In this document: piece by piece, positions 29,414 through 37,770 of the stretch
How positions within the stretch are numbered: position 1 is the stretch's first letter
Layout of the letters: every line of letters starts with the position of its first letter
Translations under genes and position numbers: made by a program
Notes under the pieces: model-generated
Seen by the model: only the letters and a program-made list of their open reading frames with translations
Database searches by the model: none
What the model was told of the DNA's origin: nothing
From: a virus
Virus record (IMG/VR): IMGVR_UViG_3300030116_002181
Coordinates: 1 to 39,304 of that record
DNA length: 39,304 nt
Direction: 5' to 3' (one strand)

Positions 29414-30268
29414 TTAAAATATATATCTGATTTTATTCCAGGGTATTTTACTATTATGCAGCTCTTTAAACTGCTGTATAAACTTGCCCTTTACTCCAAG
29501 TTTATATCTAACATTTTCTCCACCATACTGAGATTGCTTTACCTCCTGTAGTTCAGGACGCCATAACGTTACTTCAGTTTGCGGGTGTCGACCAACATTT
29601 ACAATATGCTTTTTAAAGTTATGTGTAAGAAATATAACTTCTGCAAGCACTTGACTTTTGTAGTCTACATAACTATTTACCATATCAAATAAATCTGCAT
29701 AGTCATCTAACCAGCCTTTGTAAAATATTACAGGACTGTAGTTAACATGTACATCATAGCCTGCATCTATAAATGCATCAATAGCTTTTATTCTATCAAT
29801 AATTTTAGATGTATGTGGCTCATGTATATCTGACATTTTTTGCGGCATCAGACTAAACCTTATACGTATTTTACCTTGCGGGTCAAACATAGTAAGGTCA
29901 GGGTTTACATACTTTGTTGCAAAACTACCCATCGCAATAGGATGATCTCTGAAAAATTCAAAGATACGTTCCCAATCATGATACTTAGCATGCAAAGCAA
30001 AGTCTTCGTTACAACTAATGTCATAAGTAGTAAACTGTGCGTGAGTCTGATTAGGCTTATCTACAGGTGTAAAATAAGCGTGATTGTTAATGTGTGTAAG
30101 TATATCACCAGTGTTAGTAGCAACACTAAGACCTTTGTCTTTGTGTCGTTTCATATAGCAATAGCTACAGTTGTATAAACAACCGTGGCCAAAGCTAGGT
30201 GATATAAAGTCAGTTGATCGTCCAGAATGTCTAATAGTAAAACTTTTACGTTTTACTTTTTCAATCAT
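29414..30268 (-). CDS. Radical SAM protein, spore photoproduct lyase-like
   Basis: 284 residues. The radical SAM cluster motif is CLYNCSYC at 30-37 (Cys30, Cys34, Cys37, CxxxCxxC spacing), preceded by SPSFGHG. This variant spacing and the following pattern resemble SplB-type lyases rather than general CxxxCxxC maturases; the length also fits the short phage SPL-like group. In bacteria SplB repairs UV thymine lesions in DNA. A phage role could be DNA repair or base modification, which its position between the DnaB-type helicase (4-base overlap) and recombination genes supports. The substrate is not shown by sequence. Confidence 0.85.
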   Translation of the reverse strand: MIEKVKRKSFTIRHSGRSTDFISPSFGHGCLYNCSYCYMKRHKDKGLSVATNTGDILTHINNHAYFTPVDKPNQTHAQFTTYDISCNEDFALHAKYHDWERIFEFFRDHPIAMGSFATKYVNPDLTMFDPQGKIRIRFSLMPQKMSDIHEPHTSKIIDRIKAIDAFIDAGYDVHVNYSPVIFYKGWLDDYADLFDMVNSYVDYKSQVLAEVIFLTHNFKKHIVNVGRHPQTEVTLWRPELQEVKQSQYGGENVRYKLGVKGKFIQQFKELHNSKIPWNKIRYIF

Positions 30269-31209
30269 GTTCGTTCGTTAATTGTGAATGTTGACATTTC
30301 TGCTTCATAGGGTATCATACCCAAGAGCCCATCACGATTCTTTTCAATATGACATGCAAGTAAACCTTCAGGGTCTTCGTTGCAGTATTTCTCAGTAATG
30401 CCATATAAATCGTAAGGACGTTGTAACATCATAACAACATGCGCATCCTGACCAATAGAGTCACCACCAAACAAATCTGTTAATAATGGTTGATATTGGT
30501 TTTTTGCACGATGCTCTTGTTCTATGTTACGGTTTAACTGTGATAGTAATATGTTTATAGTTCCCATACGTGACTGCATCCACATGCATCCTTTTGATAC
30601 AGTGTTAAGTCTTTGCAACTCAGTTTCTGCATTACCAAGCACAAGGCGTGAGTGGTCAAATACATTTATAACTGTTGCCTCTGGTTTACTATTACATATT
30701 TCTACATTAGTATCTTTAATAAACTCCATTGAACGTGGTACATTATTAAAGAATACGGGATAGTTATTATATTTAATAACTTCATCTCTGTAAGCCTTAA
30801 AAGCTTCATCTGATAATTTTCTTTCTACTGATAACAGCTCTAATACTTGTTTGTTAGCGCCTTTTGAGCCAGCACGCAATATTTGCTGATAACCTGGCAT
30901 CTCAAAACTCCAATACAATACAAGTACATTCTTGTTTTTGTTTTTATCTAATACGTCAAAGATCAATTGGTTACTAAAAGCTGACTTTCCAACACCAGGA
31001 CGTCCTGCAACTACGTACATTTTGCCTGGCTGTAAGCCACCTAATAAGTTCTTATTTAACCTTTTCCAATTTGTAGGAAAGACATTACGCTGCCCTAGCA
31101 TACCAGTTTTAATATGCGTAAGTGAGGTATTAACAGCAGTTCTAATGCTTTTAAAACCTCTTTTCTTAAAGGGTTCGTGTAATTCTTGTGGTAGATTGTT
31201 GTGTGTCAT
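30265..31209 (-). CDS. DnaB-type replicative helicase (C-terminal RecA-like domain)
   Basis: 314 residues. Walker A is GRPGVGKSAFSNQL at 69-82. Downstream, TINILLSQLNRNIEQEH is the DnaB motif 3/4 region, and DLFGGDSIGQDAHVVMMLQRP matches the DnaB motif with a conserved gly-asp-ser. The DnaB N-terminal primase-binding domain is missing, so this is a short phage-type helicase. The primase is a separate gene at 26213. Its start overlaps the upstream 182-residue gene by 44 bases. Confidence 0.9.
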   Translation of the reverse strand: MTHNNLPQELHEPFKKRGFKSIRTAVNTSLTHIKTGMLGQRNVFPTNWKRLNKNLLGGLQPGKMYVVAGRPGVGKSAFSNQLIFDVLDKNKNKNVLVLYWSFEMPGYQQILRAGSKGANKQVLELLSVERKLSDEAFKAYRDEVIKYNNYPVFFNNVPRSMEFIKDTNVEICNSKPEATVINVFDHSRLVLGNAETELQRLNTVSKGCMWMQSRMGTINILLSQLNRNIEQEHRAKNQYQPLLTDLFGGDSIGQDAHVVMMLQRPYDLYGITEKYCNEDPEGLLACHIEKNRDGLLGMIPYEAEMSTFTINERT

Positions 31210-31714
31210 TTTCTTCTAAATTTTCATACTTTTCCCAAGTATGGTTATTAATCCATGTTTCTAAATTCTGCATATAACCTAAGCTATTACGTTCTACTCG
31301 CAATTGTGTTTTTAAGCAGTTAATAATATGCTTGTGTTTGTACAGTTTACCACCAACTGCGCGTTCATAGCGCTTTTTGGCTTTCTCATTTGTTTTAGCG
31401 TCTGGATCTTTAGCATGTAACACTCTAACCTGCCCATTGACCATTACTTTCATAGGGTAATTAGCACAAAGCTCAGCGAACATCTGATCAATATCTGTAA
31501 CAAACAAATCTACAAAAGATTGTCTAACTACGTGTTGATCAGGTGTTTCGCCTAACTTTATATATCCCTTTTCCTGTAATTCGTCTAAATTTGGTTTTAA
31601 ATTGAGGTCGCGTAAATAATTGTAACCTTTTCTATAGATAATATACAAGTAGATAAAATCATCAGCGCTCATATCTGTTTGGCTTAGCACTTCAAAATCT
31701 AATTCTACTTTCAT
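31166..31714 (-). CDS. Hypothetical protein, possible replication initiator or helicase loader
   Basis: 182 residues, unrecognised. The N-terminal 75 residues look like a helical winged-helix-type domain (SADDFIYLYIIYRKG, then LDELQEKGYIKLGE). The C-terminus is basic to acidic and ends in a Thr/Arg-rich tail. It overlaps the DnaB-type helicase start by 44 bases. Phage genes directly upstream of a helicase often encode its loader or an initiator, so that is a reasonable but unproven guess. Confidence 0.72.
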   Translation of the reverse strand: MKVELDFEVLSQTDMSADDFIYLYIIYRKGYNYLRDLNLKPNLDELQEKGYIKLGETPDQHVVRQSFVDLFVTDIDQMFAELCANYPMKVMVNGQVRVLHAKDPDAKTNEKAKKRYERAVGGKLYKHKHIINCLKTQLRVERNSLGYMQNLETWINNHTWEKYENLEENDTQQSTTRITRTL

Positions 31715-31715
31715 T

Positions 31716-31925
31716 TTAAAAGGGTTTTTCGTTATTACTTTTAAACCTATACAGTTGTTTTATTTTAATTATTATTTCTTCTCTATAATTACCAGAGTCA
31801 ACATCATAAATATATTCTCTACGTTTTAAGACAAGAAAGAGCCCTTCGGACTCTATAATTAATCTTATAAAAGAATTTGTTATAATTAAATAAAGAACTA
31901 CTGCAAATATAAACATTTCATACAT
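31716..31925 (-). CDS. Small N-terminal membrane protein
   Basis: 69 residues from ATG 31925; a longer frame exists from TTG 31934. The first 25 residues (FIFAVVLYLIITNSF) form one hydrophobic membrane span, followed by a basic, polar cytoplasmic-type tail. It fits exactly between the SF2 helicase and the 182-residue gene, which supports expression. No homologue recognised; many early phage membrane peptides interfere with host functions or with superinfection. Confidence 0.6.
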   Translation of the reverse strand: MYEMFIFAVVLYLIITNSFIRLIIESEGLFLVLKRREYIYDVDSGNYREEIIIKIKQLYRFKSNNEKPF

Positions 31926-31946
31926 ACTATACAAGTTTTGTTAATA

Positions 31947-33125
31947 TTATTTCCAAACTACATTTTTCAATGTTTTTACACTGCTTTTTAACCATTTTTC
32001 TTCTTGACTGCCTTTTACATACAAACATACAATCTTACCACGCTTACCTTTTTGGTAACGTATAATACGACCAACACGTTGTATCATAGTCAAGCCTTTA
32101 CTAGTTAATCCACATATTACAGCCATAGTTGCATCTGCTACATCAAAACCTTGATTCAAAGCTTTAGTAGAACATAGTACAGGTTTTACACCTGATCTAA
32201 AATCTGCTAATGCTTGTTCTCTTTGTTTTTTAGTTTTACCACTGTGATATACTGTAGAGAATGTATCTGTAGCTTCAGCAAGTTTATTTGTAAACTCGTT
32301 ACTACCACCAAATACTAATATTTTCTCTCCAATATTTTTAATTACAATTTTTTGTAACATAGCTAACTTATTGTCAGCGTGATCTACCACGGCTTTTCTT
32401 TGTCGTATAGATCTGTAAAACTGTGCAGCTGCAGCTTTCTCTTGTTGAGTAGCTGTATGTTTACCTGCTCCCATAATATATCTAGCCTGATCAAACGCAT
32501 CAAACTGTCCAAGTACATATTTAGCATACACAAATGTATTATTTGCTTTTTTGTACTCTTGTTGTTCAACGCTTGTAAGTTCTACAGGCACACATATAAC
32601 TTCATAGGGAGAAACTAAACCTAGGTTAACACATTCATCTAGTGTTATCCTATACGCTATAGGAGATATAGTGTCAAGTAATTCCTTGTACTCTAAATCC
32701 TCTGGTAGCGTTGCAGTCATGCATAATAACCTTTTATATGTATTGTTTTCAAAAAACTTACGATACTCAGGTGATAAACCAAGGTGTATCTCATCACATA
32801 CAACAATGTCGTAATGATTACCCTTTAGTTTATATGCAGACTGATAGCACATTACGTCCACTCTGTCTAGCAGGTGTTCGTAATTCCATTTTATAAACTC
32901 TTCTTTAAATTGTTCTTGTAATTGCGTAGTGGGTACTAATACAACGCCCACACTATCAGGATTACTATCAAGAGTATGGCCCATAGCAAGGACTCCACAT
33001 CTTGATTTTCCGAACCCAGTGCCAGCGATAATACTACCAATATAGCCATTACTAGCCCATTTATTAAGAGCTTTTCTCTGTTCCTCATCTTTTGTTTTTA
33101 TTAGTTTACTCACACGCACTTCCAT
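31947..33125 (-). CDS. SF2 DEIH-box helicase
   Basis: 392 residues. Walker A is AGTGFGKS at 34-41, motif II is VVCDEIHLG (Asp111-His114), motif III is MTATLP near 136-141, and the C-terminal helicase motif VI is MIQRVGRIIRYQKG near 350-363. All core superfamily 2 motifs are present, as in phage UvsW/RecG-like helicases. It probably remodels forks or recombination intermediates. It overlaps the 86-residue wHTH gene by 16 bases. Confidence 0.92.
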   Translation of the reverse strand: MEVRVSKLIKTKDEEQRKALNKWASNGYIGSIIAGTGFGKSRCGVLAMGHTLDSNPDSVGVVLVPTTQLQEQFKEEFIKWNYEHLLDRVDVMCYQSAYKLKGNHYDIVVCDEIHLGLSPEYRKFFENNTYKRLLCMTATLPEDLEYKELLDTISPIAYRITLDECVNLGLVSPYEVICVPVELTSVEQQEYKKANNTFVYAKYVLGQFDAFDQARYIMGAGKHTATQQEKAAAAQFYRSIRQRKAVVDHADNKLAMLQKIVIKNIGEKILVFGGSNEFTNKLAEATDTFSTVYHSGKTKKQREQALADFRSGVKPVLCSTKALNQGFDVADATMAVICGLTSKGLTMIQRVGRIIRYQKGKRGKIVCLYVKGSQEEKWLKSSVKTLKNVVWK

Positions 33126-33370
33126 AGATTAACTGTTCTTTCTGTTTGAGTATCATAAAAATCACCAGCATGCTCTATCAATCCCTTCTCACGAAGCTCT
33201 GATACACGTCCAGTAACTCTATTTATGTCCCAATCTAAATGCTTAGCTATCATTCTGTTAGTGGCTTGCCCAAGTTCTACATGTAACACTTTTAAAACTT
33301 GCGCTTGTCTACTACTAATAATTTTATCATCTAATAATTTTTTGTAAGATGCAACTGATTTTTGATTCAT
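33110..33370 (-). CDS. Winged-helix DNA-binding protein (MarR-like)
   Basis: 86 residues. SRQAQVLKVLHVELGQATNRMIAKHLDWDINRVTGRVSELREKGLIEHAG is a clear winged helix-turn-helix, with the wing and recognition helix near residues 37-64. The protein ends with CV. It is probably a regulator of the early genes or a small DNA-binding accessory to the helicase it overlaps. No partner is visible. Confidence 0.83.
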   Translation of the reverse strand: MNQKSVASYKKLLDDKIISSRQAQVLKVLHVELGQATNRMIAKHLDWDINRVTGRVSELREKGLIEHAGDFYDTQTERTVNLWKCV

Positions 33371-33382
33371 TTTATAAATAAT

Positions 33383-33511
33383 TTATTGGGTTAATAACAT
33401 ATATAATATTATTCCTAGGATTCCTAAAAATCCAAAATACATTGCTAAATAACTAGCAACTATACTATACTTTCGTTTGTTTTGCCACCAGGGCAATCTA
33501 TCGTCATTCAT
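33383..33511 (-). CDS. 42-residue single-span membrane peptide
   Basis: A 42-residue frame from ATG 33511 to TAA 33383-33385. The start overlaps the stop of the DnaA-like gene (TGA at 33504-33506). The N-terminal 14 residues are charged with Trp-Trp (NDDRLPWWQNKRK), then a hydrophobic stretch of about 24 residues (VASYLAMYFGFLGILGIILY) forms one likely membrane span. It fills most of the 134-base gap between the DnaA-like and winged-helix genes. Basic residues before the span predict an N-in orientation. Unrecognised. Confidence 0.6.
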   Translation of the reverse strand: MNDDRLPWWQNKRKYSIVASYLAMYFGFLGILGIILYMLLTQ

Positions 33512-33947
33512 GATTTATTATTTCTAATATTTGTATTAATTTTGTTTTTAAGTCTTCGTTTTCATGCTCTAAATGCTCTACTCTTGCTGCAAAGCGCGCT
33601 AGTAAGTCATCCTTATCATTTGCATCACTCATACCTTTAATACCTACAGCTGTAGCGCAAAGATTAAAAAACTCCTGATAAGGCTTATCTACATCCATAA
33701 GATCTGTATGCACTTTAAATGCATGTAGAACTGTAGCATGATCTCTATTAAACATAGCAGCATTTACAGTAGTACTGTAATTAAGCTTATCATTAATTAA
33801 AACCATGCATATTCTACGAGCTGTCACTACTTCCGTAGTTCTAAGTTTGCCTCGTATTTTACTGATAGGCACTTCTGTGATTCTAGAAACAGTTGCAAGT
33901 ATTCTTGCTACGTTTGAATCTATTTTGTGTAATTTTATTTTTCCCAT
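33504..33947 (-). CDS. DnaA domain IV-like DNA-binding protein
   Basis: 147 residues. Residues 10-85 resemble the C-terminal DNA-binding domain of DnaA: ITEVPISKIRGKLRTTEVV, then ARRICMVLIND, and MFNRDHATVLHAFK, the conserved DnaA signature helix (usually RDHTTV-h-HA). No ATPase domain is present. The C-terminal 45 residues are a coiled coil. Stand-alone DnaA domain IV proteins are seen in crAss-like phages and may direct replication initiation or regulation. It overlaps the 42-residue membrane peptide. Confidence 0.85.
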   Translation of the reverse strand: MGKIKLHKIDSNVARILATVSRITEVPISKIRGKLRTTEVVTARRICMVLINDKLNYSTTVNAAMFNRDHATVLHAFKVHTDLMDVDKPYQEFFNLCATAVGIKGMSDANDKDDLLARFAARVEHLEHENEDLKTKLIQILEIINHE

Positions 33948-33973
33948 ATTTATTGTTTTAAATTATTCCATCC

Positions 33974-34030
33974 CTCTCTGTAGACCATGACCAAACCACT
34001 GGTTAATAATTAATTAAAAACTACAGAGAG
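33974..34030. repeat. 10-bp inverted repeat flanking an AT-rich centre
   Basis: CTCTCTGTAG (33974-33983) is exactly complementary to CTACAGAGAG (34021-34030), with a 37-base spacer containing ACCACTGGT and the AT-rich AATTAATTAA. It lies in the 97-base gap between the polymerase stop and the DnaA-like start. It may be an operator, an origin element or an mRNA stem. Confidence 0.6.
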
Positions 34031-34044
34031 AGATAAGAATAAAT

Positions 34045-35943
34045 TTATTTTTCCCAAGATTTACTAATATTTGTATCTGCTTTTAACAGACCGTTTGTTA
34101 CTACTTTTAAAGCTGCAAGTTCCATAAGTTCTGTTAGTTTATTTACCCACTTATCAGCATACTCTATTTTACATATTGTATCTATCTGATCATGAACAGT
34201 CATAACTATTTGAACAGGAGCGCTTGTCATCTTAATATAATCTCTAATAAGAATAAGCGCTAGCTTTGTCATATCCGCAGATGCACCCTGTATAGGTGTA
34301 TTCTTACTAGCACGTTCTATACTACCAAGCTCAAAGGTTGCACCTTTATCTGAGTTGATTCTAGGATACCAGCTAGAAAACCATCTACGTCTATTAAATG
34401 GAGGAAATGTTTTAATATAACCATACTGTTTACCAAAGTTTCCAAGCTTAGATAAAAAGCCACCAATAGCAGGAAACGCATCAAAATATTTATTGATTAA
34501 CGTTTCAGCTTCTGGTATGCTAATGTCAAGAGTATTAGCTAGTTTGTGCGGTCCCATACCGTAGGCTAAGCCAAAGTTAATAGTCTTTACATTAGTACGT
34601 AACTTAGAATGCTTAGGACAGTTGCACTTCTCTCTTTTCAGAAGGAAGGCGCAACCATCTTCAGCAGCATCGGTCCATTGTGTGCCGTATACAAGTTCAG
34701 CACACACACTATGTAAGTCTTGCCCTTTTTGTAAAGCATCTATCCATACAGGATCTTTGCTACCAAAAGCGATGACATTCAACTCCTGACTACTATAATC
34801 TGAAGATATAAAACAATATCCTTCAGGGGCTGTAAAGCAATTTCTAAAAGTATTATCTGCAGGTATCTGTTGCATATTAGGTTTACTACTAGCAACGCGA
34901 CCTGTATCTAATATCTGATTAAAACTTGTATGTATTTTATTATCAGAAGACACAAATTTAAAGAAGTCTTTACCGTAAGAGGTAGCTAACTTCATCTTTT
35001 CTTTATATTTAACATATAAATCAATAATTTTATGCTTACGTCTGTGTTTATACATTTCTTTACCATTGACATTTTCTAGATCTGGAACCAGTTTTTTAAA
35101 TACTTTAAGAACTTGTGTAGGACTAGTCCATTTTATGTTAATCTTACGCAATTCATTTACAGGCATAAACAAGTCACCTTGAATATGAGAAGGTACAAAA
35201 TCAGATAACTCAGCGGTAAACATAACCAAATTATCTAACTCATCTCTCATTTTCAAGGCTTCTTGTTCACTTTTTCGTGCAATGACCTCCCAAGCATCTT
35301 TATCAATATCAAGTCCGTTGTACTCAATATCTGCAAATGCTAACACTGCACGATTTTCTAGTTTTATTACATTTTCTAGTTTATTTTTGCTTATCTGTGG
35401 TAATTGATGCTCTCTTATTTGAAGTAGATACTCTACATCTTTAGCACCATATATGATTTGATCATCTGTATAAGCTTGTCCAGTTAAACCAATAAATCTA
35501 TTTCTTATTTCTTTATCTAGTTCTATATTAAGATATTTTTTACAAACATCTTTCAATCCATACTTCACCCCATCCTTGCCGCAGTTTATCACACGTTCTG
35601 CAAGGAAAGTGTCGTAGACACACTCAAGTTCGATACCACTATAGTGTTTGATAAACTTATAGTCAAACTTGGCGTTATGAAGTATTTTTACAATATTCTT
35701 TGATTCAAGTATATCGCGCAATGGTTCTATACTAACATGCCTAGTATCAATTACATACTGATTGTGTTCATCACCTATTTGAAACATAATCATTTTCTTA
35801 CAGGTAAAGTCAAAACCTTCAGTTTCAGTGTCAACACCTAACACATCTACTGTAGAGCAATAGTCAACCACGTCTTGAATTGTTCCCAACTCATAACGTG
35901 ATGACGTAATTGCTGATGTTGTATTAGAGATTAACTGAATCAT
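34045..35943 (-). CDS. Family A DNA polymerase with 3'-5' exonuclease
   Basis: 632 residues. The proofreading domain has GVDTETEGFDF (Asp38, Glu40), ILHNAKFDYKF (Asp94) and YGAKD (Tyr165, Asp169). The polymerase domain has DTGRVASSKPNMQQIP at 346-361, motif A FISSDYSSQEL (Asp382), motif B TNVKTINFGLAYGMG near 450-464 (Lys453), and motif C MTVHDQ (Asp585; most relatives have VHDE). An insertion with KCNCPKHSK at 439-447 separates motifs A and B and has three Cys/His residues. No 5' nuclease domain is present; the separate exonuclease at 19460 fills that role. It overlaps the 92-residue gene by 20 bases. Confidence 0.95.
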   Translation of the reverse strand: MIQLISNTTSAITSSRYELGTIQDVVDYCSTVDVLGVDTETEGFDFTCKKMIMFQIGDEHNQYVIDTRHVSIEPLRDILESKNIVKILHNAKFDYKFIKHYSGIELECVYDTFLAERVINCGKDGVKYGLKDVCKKYLNIELDKEIRNRFIGLTGQAYTDDQIIYGAKDVEYLLQIREHQLPQISKNKLENVIKLENRAVLAFADIEYNGLDIDKDAWEVIARKSEQEALKMRDELDNLVMFTAELSDFVPSHIQGDLFMPVNELRKINIKWTSPTQVLKVFKKLVPDLENVNGKEMYKHRRKHKIIDLYVKYKEKMKLATSYGKDFFKFVSSDNKIHTSFNQILDTGRVASSKPNMQQIPADNTFRNCFTAPEGYCFISSDYSSQELNVIAFGSKDPVWIDALQKGQDLHSVCAELVYGTQWTDAAEDGCAFLLKREKCNCPKHSKLRTNVKTINFGLAYGMGPHKLANTLDISIPEAETLINKYFDAFPAIGGFLSKLGNFGKQYGYIKTFPPFNRRRWFSSWYPRINSDKGATFELGSIERASKNTPIQGASADMTKLALILIRDYIKMTSAPVQIVMTVHDQIDTICKIEYADKWVNKLTELMELAALKVVTNGLLKADTNISKSWEK

Positions 35944-36202
35944 GATAATCGTGATCAGCTCGTATCTCTAAATATTTTTCTTCAGATGCCATTATAGCTT
36001 TTTCTTCAAGAAATTCTTCGTATTCTGGCATAAGGTGTTTGTCTACTAGAATACATACATATTTAGCATATATAGTTTCAAATGTCTGGCCTCCAAATTC
36101 AAATGATTTTAAATTATTCTTGGAGGCTTGTTCATAATTAAATTTAAAGACGGAATATGAACCGTCTGTAATCATCTGATAGATGAAACCCATATGTGAC
36201 AT
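35924..36202 (-). CDS. Small unknown protein upstream of the polymerase
   Basis: 92 residues, unrecognised. The first 60 look like a small beta/alpha domain (FIYQMITDGSYSVFKFNYEQ); the rest is a charged helix. It overlaps the polymerase start by 20 bases, which suggests translational coupling. It may be a polymerase accessory protein, with no motif to support it. Confidence 0.68.
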   Translation of the reverse strand: MSHMGFIYQMITDGSYSVFKFNYEQASKNNLKSFEFGGQTFETIYAKYVCILVDKHLMPEYEEFLEEKAIMASEEKYLEIRADHDYHDSVNL

Positions 36203-36219
36203 AATATTAATTTTAAAAG

Positions 36220-36465
36220 TTAATTTTTAGGCGATGAGCCTGTATACATAATAAAAAAATCACCACGCATTGGTGTAGGTCTACCTTTTGGTTGATCAGA
36301 TCCTTGTGTTCCAAACATAAGTTGAAATCCTATATCTGTATTTATTACCTTAGGAATATCATACTCTACATCTATGCGTTCTCTAGTAATTTTTTCTCCT
36401 CTGAAGACTATTTCTTCTTCGGTGACAACATTTCGTACTATTTTTTGTACCTTGTCATTTCCCAT
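36220..36465 (-). CDS. Small unknown protein
   Basis: 81 residues from ATG 36465. The frame stays open to a TTG at 36492, but the ATG gives a clean MGNDKVQK start. The N-terminal half is a charged beta/helix region (EEEIVFRGEKITRERIDVEY), and the C-terminus is rich in Gly, Pro and polar residues. No family recognised. It is the first gene after the terminator at 36535-36564 and lies 17 bases before the 92-residue gene. Confidence 0.65.
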   Translation of the reverse strand: MGNDKVQKIVRNVVTEEEIVFRGEKITRERIDVEYDIPKVINTDIGFQLMFGTQGSDQPKGRPTPMRGDFFIMYTGSSPKN

Positions 36466-36530
36466 ATAAAAATATTTGGTTAGCAAAAACAAATATAATC
36501 AAAACGATTATATTTATATACATTTTGTTG

Positions 36531-36566
36531 ATAAAATAGGACGAGAAATTAATCCCGTCCTATTAC
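36531..36566 (-). terminator. Terminator after SSB-tail-like gene
   Basis: AATAGGACG (36535-36543) pairs perfectly with CGTCCTATT (36556-36564), with one internal mismatch and a short AT-rich loop. On the minus strand it is followed by TTTATC. It ends the unit that begins at the hammerhead ribozyme. Confidence 0.78.
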
Positions 36567-36577
36567 CAAAAACAAGT

Positions 36578-37174
36578 TTAGAATCCAAGTGAGTCATCAC
36601 CCACTGGAAGCTGTGCTTCTGTTGCTTGAACTTTCTTGTCCTCTACAACAATAGCCTCAGTATCACTCTCTAGTAAGATGTGTTGTACTTCATCATTAGT
36701 CAACACCATCATAGTATTGCTAAATATGTAGTCACCTTTGTGAGTGATATAATCTCCATCTTTACCTCTGCGTTTTGCAGCAGTTTCAAGATTTTGTTCC
36801 TGCCATTTGTTTGGTGCAGTTGTCTCAACGATACGTAGTTTCATACGCACACCATTAATTTCAGGATTAAGAATGTTTAGATCCATAACCTCGCCTTTCT
36901 CAGACATATACCAATCACCGTCGTCACCGAAGTTGATTCCAAATGTATTAGAAGCGTCAGCTGGTTCAGCTGTTACCCAACATCTACGAGCTCTAGTTGC
37001 AAATCTGTCATCAGACTTGTTTAATAGAGTCAACAAACTAACAGGTCTGTCAGATGTTTGTACAATTTCAGCAAATTCTAATTGAATTTTGCCATTACTT
37101 ACTTTTCTTGCACCTGCAAGAAGCGTGTCACCTGGATTTAAGGTATCCAGAGAACCTGTAGCGAATTCTGCCAT
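36578..37174 (-). CDS. Unknown protein with acidic SSB-like C-terminus
   Basis: 198 residues, unrecognised. Residues 12-160 look beta-rich and could be an OB- or other small barrel fold (GDTLLAGARKVSNGKIQLEF and MDLNILNPEINGVRMKLRIV). The acidic C-terminus ends VGDDSLGF, reminiscent of SSB tips, as in the proteins ending at 27274 and 28069. It ends just before a terminator. A second ssDNA-binding or SSB-partner protein is possible but not shown. Confidence 0.75.
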   Translation of the reverse strand: MAEFATGSLDTLNPGDTLLAGARKVSNGKIQLEFAEIVQTSDRPVSLLTLLNKSDDRFATRARRCWVTAEPADASNTFGINFGDDGDWYMSEKGEVMDLNILNPEINGVRMKLRIVETTAPNKWQEQNLETAAKRRGKDGDYITHKGDYIFSNTMMVLTNDEVQHILLESDTEAIVVEDKKVQATEAQLPVGDDSLGF

Positions 37175-37193
37175 GATAATAATGATTAATTAA

Positions 37194-37397
37194 TTAATGT
37201 TTTACCGCTTTCTTTAAGCGATCTTCTAATAAATTTTGCACTCTAAGTTTGTGTGTCATATAGATACTCATCATAGAATACTGTGCATTTTTTACGGATA
37301 AACTAACAGCACTGTCAAGCTCGTTGACATATGCTGCTAGTTGATTATTAGACAATCCGTTGATGTCTATATCTAAATTTACTTTGATTTCTTTCAT
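37194..37397 (-). CDS. Small helical protein
   Basis: 67 residues from ATG 37397, which lies 4 bases after the preceding stop. A longer start at 37430 would overlap that gene by 29 bases, so 37397 is preferred. The chain begins MKEIKVNLDIDING and continues as one long polar helix (LAAYVNELDSAVSLSVKNAQ). Unrecognised. Confidence 0.66.
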   Translation of the reverse strand: MKEIKVNLDIDINGLSNNQLAAYVNELDSAVSLSVKNAQYSMMSIYMTHKLRVQNLLEDRLKKAVKH

Positions 37398-37401
37398 ATC
37401 T

Positions 37402-37770
37402 TTAATATATACCGAAACAATAAGGATCATCTATTTCATCATAATCAGATCCACCAAGCATATGATAGTCCCATTGTTCAGAAGCTATTTCGCCTTGAAA
37501 TGGATTATGATAGGAATCACCTTTAAATTTATCCTTAATTTCCTGTTTAGCACAAGAGATGTATTTATTTTCTCCTAAAATTAAATTTAGTTGCTCTCTG
37601 TTTTTATCTACAGAATACGAAGAAGTATTTATTCTTGATATTCTCATACCAAAAAAAGTTCTAGGATTATTATGTTTAAGCATATTAAGTATATTTAATA
37701 GGTGTTCATCACCTAAATCTTCTACTGCTATTTGTTGACCATCTCTAGTTGTCCAATAATTTGTTTTCAT
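37402..37770 (-). CDS. Small unknown protein
   Basis: 122 residues, unrecognised. It begins MKTNYWTTRDGQQIAVEDLGDEHLLN, typical of small phage proteins whose first strands precede a D-G-x-x-I-x-V-x-D-L turn. The C-terminal half is acidic and aromatic. The start overlaps the small lipoprotein gene by 26 bases, and it is followed 4 bases later by the 67-residue gene. No function can be given. Confidence 0.7.
   Translation of the reverse strand: MKTNYWTTRDGQQIAVEDLGDEHLLNILNMLKHNNPRTFFGMRISRINTSSYSVDKNREQLNLILGENKYISCAKQEIKDKFKGDSYHNPFQGEIASEQWDYHMLGGSDYDEIDDPYCFGIY

Noticed and set aside
36465-36492. TTG start extending the 81-residue gene
   Set aside because: ATG 36465 gives a normal start; the extra nine residues have no support.
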